Source: Terriglobia bacterium | Lineage (GTDB): Bacteria > Acidobacteriota > Terriglobia > Terriglobales > Acidobacteriaceae | Direction: 5' to 3' | Assembly: GCA_021324365.1 (NCBI GenBank) | Contig: JAJPJE010000123.1 | Coordinates: 1 to 64,000, forward strand | DNA length: 64,000 nt | Part shown: piece after piece, positions 44,596 through 52,600 of the stretch | How the letters are laid out: the number at the start of each line of letters is the position of its first letter | Numbering within the stretch: position 1 is the first letter of the stretch | Notes under the pieces: model-generated | What the model was told of the DNA's origin: nothing | The model's input: the letters and a program-made list of their open reading frames with translations, nothing else | Database searches by the model: none | Position numbers and translations under genes: made by a program

Positions 44596-44737
44596 GATGC
44601 AAACGACTCCTCATTGTACCTCGCCCAAAGTCTCTTTTCGGGTCTAGATAAAAAAAATGCGGAGCATGACTCACGGCCCGAAAAATCGGCTGTTTGTGGG
44701 AACACGACAGACACTTTTTCCGGAAAGTTCGCAGCAG

Positions 44738-45820
44738 TTATCCGCTGTGCCGAATGTGCAGCACGTCTCCGTCCTGCACGATGTAGTCCTTGCCTTCCAG
44801 TCGCAAGGTTCCTTGTGAGCGGGCGACAGCTTCGGAACCCGCAGCGAGCAGTTTGTCCCAATGAATCGTTTCTGCGCGAATAAAGTGTTTTTCAAGATCG
44901 CTATGAATGGCGCCAGCGGCTTCCACCGCCCGCATCCCACGCGTGATCGTCCAGGCGCGACACTCATCTTCTCCAACAGTAAGGAACGAAATCAGGCCAA
45001 GAAGATCATAAGTCTTGCGAATCAGGCGCGAGAGTCCACTTTCTTTCAGGTTATAACTTGAGAGAAACTCCTCAGCATCCTCGTCGCTCATCTCGGCAAG
45101 TTCGGCTTCTACCTTTCCGCAAACGGCAGTAGCGCCCGTATTCATATGTGTAGCGATTTCTGAGAGTCCGTATTTGGAGACCGCTTCGTCCAGGTCTTTC
45201 CCCAAGTCGGCGCTCTCGGCGATATTGAGCACGTGAAGAATCGACTTTTCGCTCAGGAACATGAATCCGCGAATCAGCTTCTTATCCTCTTTGGTCATCT
45301 CCATTTCGCGGAGCGGTTTCTCGGTTTCCAAAAATGCTTTCGCCTTTTTCAGGAGCTCATTTTCTTTTTCGAGATCGGCCGATCGCATTTTCTTCAGATC
45401 TTTCTCGAGACGCTCGAGGCGTTTTTCGATCTGGCCAAGATCGCTGAGCATGAGGTCGAACTCGACGTTCTTGATGTCGCTCAGAGGATTAATGTCTCCC
45501 GCGGCATGGGGGATCGAAGCGTCTTCGAAAGCGCGAACCACATGCGTCAGCGAGTCCACCTGTCGCAGATTGCCAAGGTAATCTGCTGCTTTCAGCGCTT
45601 CCTGCCCAATGGCGGCGACGTCCACGTACTGAATGGTCGCGTGAACGGTCTTCTTCGGGTTGTAAAGTGCCGCCAGACGATCAAGACGGTCATCCGGTAC
45701 CGTAGCCACTCCGAGATGCGCTTCACGGGGGTTCGCGTGGCCGGAGACGTCAGTCTTCGTGAGGATTTTAAATAAAGAGGATTTGCCTACCTGCGGCAGG
45801 CCAATGATTCCGCTTTTCAT
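44738..45820 (-). CDS. ychF: YchF/OLA1-family ATPase
   Basis: A 360-residue P-loop protein of the Obg-related YchF group, which binds ribosomes and prefers ATP to GTP. It shows GIIGLPQVGKSSLFKILTK at the N-terminus, YVDVAAIG as the switch/Walker B region, a long charged coiled-coil insert (about 130-190), and a C-terminal TGS domain (FLTVGEDECRAWTITRGMRA through VQDGDVLHIRHSG). Length matches the family. Heptamer repeats lie just upstream of its start. Confidence 0.95.
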   Translation of the reverse strand: MKSGIIGLPQVGKSSLFKILTKTDVSGHANPREAHLGVATVPDDRLDRLAALYNPKKTVHATIQYVDVAAIGQEALKAADYLGNLRQVDSLTHVVRAFEDASIPHAAGDINPLSDIKNVEFDLMLSDLGQIEKRLERLEKDLKKMRSADLEKENELLKKAKAFLETEKPLREMEMTKEDKKLIRGFMFLSEKSILHVLNIAESADLGKDLDEAVSKYGLSEIATHMNTGATAVCGKVEAELAEMSDEDAEEFLSSYNLKESGLSRLIRKTYDLLGLISFLTVGEDECRAWTITRGMRAVEAAGAIHSDLEKHFIRAETIHWDKLLAAGSEAVARSQGTLRLEGKDYIVQDGDVLHIRHSG

Positions 45821-45829
45821 AATGAGCTG

Positions 45830-45857
45830 TCAGCCGTCAGCACTCAGCCTTCAGCCA
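45830..45857. repeat. four tandem heptanucleotide repeats (TCAGCnn)
   Basis: TCAGC begins at exactly 45830, 45837, 45844 and 45851, a perfect 7-bp period with two variable bases per unit. The tract lies 10 bp upstream of the ychF start codon, in the spacer to the DUF4149 gene. Confidence 0.75.
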
Positions 45858-45965
45858 ACGCAAGTGAACGCGCACGGCGAGCCACTGAGTCGAGTGGGCA
45901 AATTTCTCCATATACCAGAATAAAAGAACGGAGCAGGGAAGCCAAATTCCGAATGTCGCGGAGAC

Positions 45966-46442
45966 TTACTTCAACTGCCTCACCGTTAAATACAGGACGA
46001 CTAACCCGATGAAATACACGGAGCCTTCCAATCGCGTCGACCATTGATGCAGGCGATTAAACTCAATCCGGCGAGGATTGTCGTGCGGAACATTGTCGAT
46101 GACTCCCATCTCGGCGCGAAGCACCGCCATACGCGACGAAATGGCATACATCGAGATCAGCGTCAGCGCAAGCATTACCACTACAAGGACATGACGTGGA
46201 GCAAACGCATGTGTCGACCCGGTGCTTACCGCCGAGTAGCCCATCGATGTGCCCAGAAAGATGATTCCGGAAATCAATCCCATCCAGTGCAAGATAGGAA
46301 GGGAACGATTTACAACGGAGCCAGCCAGTTCGCGAGTCGGCAGAACAGAGAAAACTGTCGGTGCTAGAACGAAGGCGAAGAAGGTAATCCCGCCCAACCA
46401 GACGACGAGCGACAGGAGCATGAAAAACCGAAGAACGGTCAT
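45966..46442 (-). CDS. DUF4149-family integral membrane protein
   Basis: A 158-residue protein with four membrane helices. The N-terminal LSLVVWLGGITFFAFVLAPTVF is typical of DUF4149, and a cytoplasmic loop, DNPRRIEFNRLHQWSTRLEG, precedes the last helix. The start at 46442 (MTVLRFFMLLSLVVW) is preferred over 46511 because the longer N-terminus is encoded by a heptamer repeat tract. Family function is unknown. Confidence 0.8.
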   Translation of the reverse strand: MTVLRFFMLLSLVVWLGGITFFAFVLAPTVFSVLPTRELAGSVVNRSLPILHWMGLISGIIFLGTSMGYSAVSTGSTHAFAPRHVLVVVMLALTLISMYAISSRMAVLRAEMGVIDNVPHDNPRRIEFNRLHQWSTRLEGSVYFIGLVVLYLTVRQLK

Positions 46443-46460
46443 CTGCTGATTATCAGGTAA

Positions 46461-46495
46461 GAAGTACGAAGTCAGAAGTACGAACTCAGAATTCA
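46461..46495. repeat. five tandem heptanucleotide repeats (GAAGTnn)
   Basis: Units GAAGTAC, GAAGTCA, GAAGTAC, GAACTCA and GAATTCA start at 46461, 46468, 46475, 46482 and 46489, an exact 7-bp period. The tract sits between the MoxR stop codon and the DUF4149 start. Confidence 0.75.
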
Positions 46496-46517
46496 AGGTG
46501 AGCGCCGACATTCTGCG

Positions 46518-47474
46518 TTACACGGGCACGGGAACCGTCTCGAGAATGTCCCGAAGGATCTGTTCAGCTTGTTCGGACTTCTTCAGCGTCGATGAATATC
46601 TCCCGCCAACCACTACGCGATGCGCAAAAACTGGGATAGCAAGTGTCTTGAAATCCTCCGGAGTGGCGAAGTCGCGGCCATCCACAAACGCGAGGGCCTG
46701 CGCGGCTCGGTACAGCATCAACGTGCCACGTGGAGAGACACCTAAGGAAAGATAAGCTGACACGCGCGTCTTTCCGACGATTGCCAAGGCATATTCCACC
46801 AGCGAATCGTCGACGTGAACCCGCGTGACATCGTTTTGGATTGCGATTACATCAGCCGCGCTCAGCACCGGGCGCAGGTCATCCAGCCGGGCAGCTCCTG
46901 CTTCGGCGCGCAGAATCTCGCGTTCGCTCTCTGCCGAGGGATATGTCATTGGCAGCCGCATAAGGAACCGGTCCATCTGCGACTCGGGCAGCGGATATGT
47001 CCCATGGTGCTCGATTGGATTCTGGGTTGCGATCACCAGGAATGGCTGCGGCAGTGTGTAAGCATGACCGTCAACCGTAACCTGCGATTCGTTCATGGCC
47101 TCGAGCAGGGCGGATTGTGTTTTCGGCGTCGTACGGTTGATCTCATCCGCTAGCAGAATGTTGGTGAATACAGGCCCATGCTTAAACTCGAATTTCTGTT
47201 CCGCCGCGGAATAAATCGAGATGCCCAGCACGTCGCTGGGAAGCATGTCGCTCGTAAACTGCAGGCGCTGGAACTCGCAGTCGAGACCCCGGGCAATGGC
47301 ATGCGCCAAGGTAGTTTTGCCGACTCCCGGAACCCCCTCAATCAGCAGGTGGCCACGGGCAAACAGGCAAACCAGAGCGAACCGAACCACATGGTCCTGT
47401 CCACGGATGACAGACCGCAGCGCGCTTTCCAGTTGAATGACGCGCTCGGGAGCGACTTGGACCGTAGAAGCCAT
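46518..47474 (-). CDS. MoxR-family AAA+ ATPase
   Basis: A 318-residue chaperone-like ATPase. Motifs: Walker A EGVPGVGKTT, Walker B ILLADEINRTTPKTQSALLE, sensor 1 VIATQNPIEHHGTYPLPE, the arginine-finger region SQMDRFLMRL, and a C-terminal lid (ALAFVDGRDFATPEDFK). MoxR proteins usually act with DUF58 and VWA-domain proteins encoded beside them, to assemble or activate metal enzymes or envelope complexes. Those partners are not adjacent here; DUF4149 follows instead. Confidence 0.92.
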   Translation of the reverse strand: MASTVQVAPERVIQLESALRSVIRGQDHVVRFALVCLFARGHLLIEGVPGVGKTTLAHAIARGLDCEFQRLQFTSDMLPSDVLGISIYSAAEQKFEFKHGPVFTNILLADEINRTTPKTQSALLEAMNESQVTVDGHAYTLPQPFLVIATQNPIEHHGTYPLPESQMDRFLMRLPMTYPSAESEREILRAEAGAARLDDLRPVLSAADVIAIQNDVTRVHVDDSLVEYALAIVGKTRVSAYLSLGVSPRGTLMLYRAAQALAFVDGRDFATPEDFKTLAIPVFAHRVVVGGRYSSTLKKSEQAEQILRDILETVPVPV

Positions 47475-47562
47475 TATCGCGATTGTAAATGATCTATGAA
47501 GGCCGAAACGGGAACGGGAGTTGGTGTACGGCGGGGATGATAGGAATCAGCGAGGTGAGGAA

Positions 47563-47582
47563 CCCACTCGATTGCGAGTGGG
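47563..47582 (-). terminator. hairpin after the TipAS-type regulator
   Basis: A perfect 8-bp stem CCCACTCG/CGAGTGGG with a 4-nt loop lies 13 bp after the regulator stop codon on the minus strand. The following sequence TTCC has almost no T-run, so efficiency is doubtful. The arms nearly match those of the gdhA terminator at 17.15 kb. Confidence 0.5.
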
Positions 47583-47595
47583 CTCCAAAATAACA

Positions 47596-48369
47596 TCAGT
47601 TCTTTCGTGCCCTCATCGCTTTCGAGATGAAGTCGTGAACTTCGGGAGGGGCGGGAGATTTGAAGTTCTCCGGCCAGTTACTGCGATCGGAGTAGAGCTT
47701 AGTCAGTCCCTTTTGGATCTCAGGATCGCCACCGGTGAATTCATCGATAAGCGCCTGTGCCCGCGCGGCAAGAGCCTGTGCTTTGTCGCTGGCAGGATCT
47801 TCGTGGAGTGATGCCTGAACTTCGGTGTAGAGTTCCTTCCACTTCTTGTCGGTCCGCTCCTGTAGTTCCGGCGACCAGAGAGCTTTGCGTTCCTCAATCT
47901 TTGCCTTGGCTGCTTCCGTGAAGTAATGACCCATCCAGGTTTTGTCGTTTTGCATATTGATCTCCTTGATGATGCTGGCGAGAAGGCGCCAGTCGGACTC
48001 GTCTCCATTGCCGATCGATTGCGAGGCCTTCGCTATTACGGCAATAGCCTTGTCCAACTGCCGCCGCTGTTCGGTGAGCACTTGCTGCTGATGCTGCAAG
48101 GTTTGCGGCAATGTTGCTGTCTCTTGCTGCAGGACCTCACCAATTTCGCGGAGTGGCATTCCAAGAAACTTCAGCACCACGATCTGCTCGAGACGCGCCA
48201 AATCCTTCCGGCTGTATAACCGGTATCCCGCTTCGCTGCGATGCGCAGGTTTGAGCAGTCCGAGGCGATCGTAATGATGCAGCGCGCGGACAGTCACTCC
48301 AGCCAACTCAGCGAATTCGTGTGCTTGATACAAAGCGGATCGAGATTCAGTCACGGTAATTGGCTTCAT
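47596..48369 (-). CDS. MerR-family regulator with TipAS-like ligand-binding domain
   Basis: A 257-residue transcription factor. The N-terminal MerR domain (about 12-80) contains YQAHEFAELAGVTVRALHHY, then DRLGLLKPAHRSEAGYRLYS, followed by a coiled coil (about 85-120). The C-terminal ~120 residues (MGHYFTEAAKAKIEERKALW to EVHDFISKAMRARK) match the TipAS fold, which in Streptomyces binds thiopeptides. Family members bend the promoter DNA and activate genes including their own. A matching MerR-type promoter lies just upstream. Confidence 0.92.
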   Translation of the reverse strand: MKPITVTESRSALYQAHEFAELAGVTVRALHHYDRLGLLKPAHRSEAGYRLYSRKDLARLEQIVVLKFLGMPLREIGEVLQQETATLPQTLQHQQQVLTEQRRQLDKAIAVIAKASQSIGNGDESDWRLLASIIKEINMQNDKTWMGHYFTEAAKAKIEERKALWSPELQERTDKKWKELYTEVQASLHEDPASDKAQALAARAQALIDEFTGGDPEIQKGLTKLYSDRSNWPENFKSPAPPEVHDFISKAMRARKN

Positions 48370-48386
48370 GTTATGCCTCTCGAAGG

Positions 48387-48417
48387 ATTGTCAGCTCTGA
48401 CGTTGCGGCAGGGTCAA
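48387..48417 (-). promoter_or_regulatory. MerR-type promoter with 19-bp spacer
   Basis: On the minus strand TTGACC (48417-48412) and GACAAT (48392-48387) are separated by exactly 19 bp, the overlong spacing typical of MerR-activated promoters. The spacer holds an imperfect dyad, CTG-n-CGCAACG-n-CAG. It ends 18 bp before the regulator start codon, which fits autoregulation. Confidence 0.6.
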
Positions 48418-48515
48418 GAGAATCCTAAACGGCGCTCACAATCACAGTGCTTTTGTAAACGTGTGGAACAGAACGGGACACTCACGCGGGCGAGGGCGCC
48501 CGCGCCCAGAAAAAC

Positions 48516-49373
48516 TCACTGCATAAACTCTGCCGGACGTCCTGTCAGCCGCTCGATACGTTTCGCGGTCGGAGGATGAGTAGAAAACAGGTTCCCGAAG
48601 TTCATCCCCAACAGCGGCTGGATAATGAACAGGTGCGCTGTCGAAGGTGATGCCGCCATGGGCACACGGCGTGAATAGGCGTCCAACTTCTGAAGAGCGC
48701 TGGCCAGCGCATACGGGTTTCCTGTAATGTGCGCTCCAGTTGCGTCTGCCTGGTATTCGCGCGAGCGCGACACAGCCAACTGGATCAGCATCGCCGCGAT
48801 TGGGGCCAGAATCAACATGAAAAGAGCGGCGAGTCCGCCGCCGCGGTCGCGATCGTCGCGACCACCGTATCCGCCGAACATGGCACCCCACGCTCCCATG
48901 CGGGCGAGAAATGTAATGGCTCCAGCAATCGTAGCTGCCACCGAACTGATCAGGATGTCGCGATTGCTAACGTGTCCCAACTCGTGCGCAAGCACCCCTT
49001 CCATTTCATCATCGTTCAGCAAGCCGAGGATTCCCTGGGTCACCGCGACGGAAGCGTGTTGCGGATTGCGCCCCGTGGCAAATGCATTTGGCGAATCCGT
49101 CGGAATCACGTAAATTTTCGGCATTGGAAGGCCGGTTTTGGCGGTGAGCCGCTCGACGATGCCATAGATGCGCGGGGCCTCTTCGCGCGTAACCGGCTGG
49201 GCGCGGTACATGGCCAGAGCCAGTTTGTCCGAGAAGAAGTACGAGACGAAATTCATCACCCCGGCGATGATGAAAGCCATGATCAGTCCGTTCTGACCGC
49301 CGAAGTATTGCCCAATAAAGAGGAGAAGCAGCGTCAACGCGGTTAGAAGAAACGCTGTCTTGAGTGTGTTCAT
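48516..49373 (-). CDS. htpX: membrane zinc metalloprotease HtpX
   Basis: A 285-residue M48B protease of the inner membrane that degrades misfolded membrane proteins. Two N-terminal helices (about 5-22 and 30-48) precede the zinc motif [13 protein letters not shown]; the third ligand is in [10 protein letters not shown]. Two further helices lie between them. A Gly/Arg/Asp-rich insert ([14 protein letters not shown]) is found between helices three and four. All catalytic residues are present and length is normal. Confidence 0.95.
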   Translation of the reverse strand: MNTLKTAFLLTALTLLLLFIGQYFGGQNGLIMAFIIAGVMNFVSYFFSDKLALAMYRAQPVTREEAPRIYGIVERLTAKTGLPMPKIYVIPTDSPNAFATGRNPQHASVAVTQGILGLLNDDEMEGVLAHELGHVSNRDILISSVAATIAGAITFLARMGAWGAMFGGYGGRDDRDRGGGLAALFMLILAPIAAMLIQLAVSRSREYQADATGAHITGNPYALASALQKLDAYSRRVPMAASPSTAHLFIIQPLLGMNFGNLFSTHPPTAKRIERLTGRPAEFMQ

Positions 49374-49545
49374 ATCAGATTCTTCCTAACTATCTGATGT
49401 TAATGCCACCCGTTTGATTCAGGAACCGTAACGGACCCCCACATGGTGCCGTGAATTCTCAAATCGGGAAGGAGATGTCAAGGCCGCAAAATCGCCGAAT
49501 TGCTCCTAAGTAGAACAAAGTACGGCGAATATAGTTTCGGCGTAA

Positions 49546-49656
49546 GTGTCAGGTAGGTGCGGCCAGTCTTGGTACTCTGAAACTAAGCGATACCTGATCG
49601 AGAGTACACATGACTACATCCTGGTTACGTGGCCGCCAATGCTGGCGGCTTTTTTA
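49546..49656 (+). promoter_or_regulatory. structured leader with intrinsic terminator inside the start of the beta-helix gene
   Basis: TCAGGTA/TACCTGA (49549-49555 with 49591-49597) closes a domain containing the hairpin CTTGGT/ACTAAG (49568-49573 with 49582-49587). Downstream, GCCGCCA/TGGCGGC (49632-49638 with 49643-49649) is followed directly by six T and ATTT, a textbook terminator. It lies within the signal-peptide codons of the gene starting at 49610. This could be an attenuator or riboswitch-like element. No known riboswitch core was recognised. Confidence 0.5.
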
Positions 49657-52600
49657 TTTGCTGGTTTCCATCTTCCTCATGGTTCTCAGCACGATGCATT
49701 TACAGGCGCAAACTCCAGCGACGACGCAGATCAACGACATCGTTTACCGAGCGGATGGCACACCCGCTGGTGGCACGCTGCTAATTTCATGGCCGGCTTT
49801 CACCAGTGCCGACCAGAAGCCGGTTGCTGCCGGTTCGATGAGTGTCTCGATTGGCGATGCTGGGCGGGTGAACCTGAACCTGATACCCAATCAGGGCGCG
49901 ACCCCAGCAGGCACCTTCTACAAAGTCGTGTTGAAACTCGATGATGGAACGACGATGACTGAGTATTGGACCGTGCCCTCCATGTCGCCCGCAACGATCT
50001 CCGCCATCCGTTCCAGCATCGTGCCGGCATCCGTCGCTGCGCAAATGGTGTCCCGCCAGTACCTCGACTCCAACCTCGTGTCGAAGGCCGATAATGCCGT
50101 GGTGCTTCATAACTCCGGTGACGAATCGGTTGCGGGAATAAAAACCTTCGCGGCCTCTCCGATGGTCCCCACGCCGATGATCAGCATGGCTGCCGCAAAT
50201 AAGGCCTATGTCGATACCGCGGTCTCCAACGTCTCCAGCGGTGCGTACGTCAACAAGAATGGCGACACCATGAGCGGCCCATTGTCCCTGGCAGGAGATC
50301 CCGTCACCTCCAGCCAGGCGGCCACCCGTCATTATGTCGATACGCAGACGGCTACTGTGAATACAGGGCTGGCGCAGAAACTTGGGCGCATTGGTGATAC
50401 GCCGATTAGCCTTGCCGGCCTCCGCTTTGCCTCCCAATTCTCTTCGATCCAGGATGCTATCACCGATGCCGGTAGCACCGGGTCAGTTCTAATCCCCGCT
50501 GACTACGCAGGCATAGATAACTTCACCAATCCGCAAAATATTCCTATCGTCGATCTGCGCGGCGGATCTTCCGGTCCACGCGGCTATTTGAATGTGAAGG
50601 ATTTCGGCGCTCGGGGCGATGCCATTACCGATGACTGGGCTGCGATTCAGGCTGCCATTGATGCTGCGAGCGCTGGCACAGGTGGTACTGACAGCGTCTA
50701 TGTCCCTAAAGGCATTTACCGTGTTCTCAAGCCGCTGCACATCAGCCGCGGGATCAAGTTCTACGGTGCGGGGGAAAACTCTACGACCATCACCAGCGGC
50801 TATACCAACCAGGGGCCATTATTTGTGATTTCGCCGCCGGTTTCCTTGGGATACACAGGTGTCCCCACTGGACCGGCACTGGCTTCGGGCAACGGAAGCT
50901 CGATGTATCTCGATGGCAGCAACAACTACCTGCTGAACTTTCGCGATGTCAGTGCCGTGGAACTGAATGGACGAAACAGCCTGACTGTCGAGCTGTTTTA
51001 TAAGCCCAATGCGAGGTTTGGATCTGCCGACGGCACCCATAACATTCTCAGCAGTTCAGGATGGACCACGCCGGTGGATAGCAACACGTCTCTCGTAATC
51101 CAGCATGGCGCGAATGATCAGATTATCGCGATGTTGAACGTGAGCGGGACGCTAAAGGCCGTCGGAACCGCAGCCAATGCAGTGCAGGCAGGGACCACTT
51201 ATCACATCGCATTCACTTACGACGGAACGATGCTTCGTCTGTTCCTGAATGGCGCACTGCAGGGAAGCACAACTGCAACTGGAGCCATCAAGCAACTCGC
51301 CTGCGAAGATTTTCTACTCGGTCCTACTCCGGGTGGATGGCTGGAATCTTCATTTAACAATCCGATGACAAACGGCTGGGTCGATTCCATACGAATCTCA
51401 TCCACTGCTCGCTATACGGCTGACTTTACTGCTCCCAGCACAAAAGCAACCTTTGACAGCAACACCATGCTGTTACTTAACTTCGATAACAATTTCGACC
51501 AGTTTACGACCGCCACCACACCCGACGGCGCTGCGTACTTGTTCCTACGTCGACCGGGCGGCAGCTACGGGCAGGTAAATTTTCTCGACTTCCGCGATCT
51601 CAACCTGATCGGAACGGGACCCTACGCCATCTACACCGTGAACAGCCGCTTTGACAATGTGATGACGACGGGCTACTGGCGTGGCTTCCAGTTAATCAAC
51701 AACGATTACCTGAACCGCCTCACCAGCGTGAAGGTAATTGGCGCTGAGAAGACGCTGTTCGACCTGGGGATCGGCCCCATGGGCGGCGTGCTCACCATGA
51801 GTGACATTGCGCTAACCGGCGGACATTATTCTTTTTACCAGGATACAGGCAGCGCCATTATCGATGGGCTCTGGATCGAGCAGGGTAACGGAACAGAAAT
51901 TGGAGCCGTGTTTAAGGGTTGGGCGAACTCCTCGCTCGTGCTCAATCACCCTGTCTTCAGCGCCGAGACGAATCCTTCAACCAACCGGCATGCCATTGCT
52001 TTCGTGAATATGGGAAACGTGGTCGTCAATGGCGGCGTGATCGAAACCTCGAACGGAGCACCACATATCGCGGTTCATGGCGGAACCAGCATCATTCATA
52101 ATGGCGGCAATTATTCCTTGGTTGGCACAGCGCCCACTACGATCTTCCGCATCTACACGCCGCCGACGAACAAGGTGCAACTGGTTTCGCCAATGCAGCA
52201 GTGGATGAGCGTGCCCTGGTCCGACAACATGAGCGCCATGGCTGTCCTGGCTGGCGCCGATCCGGCCGCGAGCAAAGGCGTGCCGAACGGGTATGCATCA
52301 CTCGACAGCAACGCGCTCGTCCCGAATGCGCAAATCAACTGGGCAGCACCTGGAACCTTGGGAAGTACAAGTCCCGTTGCAGGGACCTTCACTGACCTGA
52401 AGTGTCAAACTCTTGCTGGCGCGAAGTGCGCCGATGCGTATCCCGGCGCTGACTGGGGAGCCAAAGTTAGTGCAGCGATTGCCGATCTCCCCGCGGGCGG
52501 AGGACTTGTGGATGCTCGGGCTTTGACCGGTTCGCAAAGCTTGAGTTCGGATCTGGTGATTGCGAAAAAGTCGGTTACCATTTTGGCGGGACAGACGACG

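Noticed and set aside
45840-46495. CRISPR array in the ychF-MoxR region
   Set aside because: The units are 7 bp long with no spacers of constant size, so they are tandem repeats.
49546-49610. c-di-GMP riboswitch before the beta-helix gene
   Set aside because: The conserved GEMM core (GCAAAGCC-type segment and paired GAAA loop/receptor) is not present, so I call it only a structured leader.
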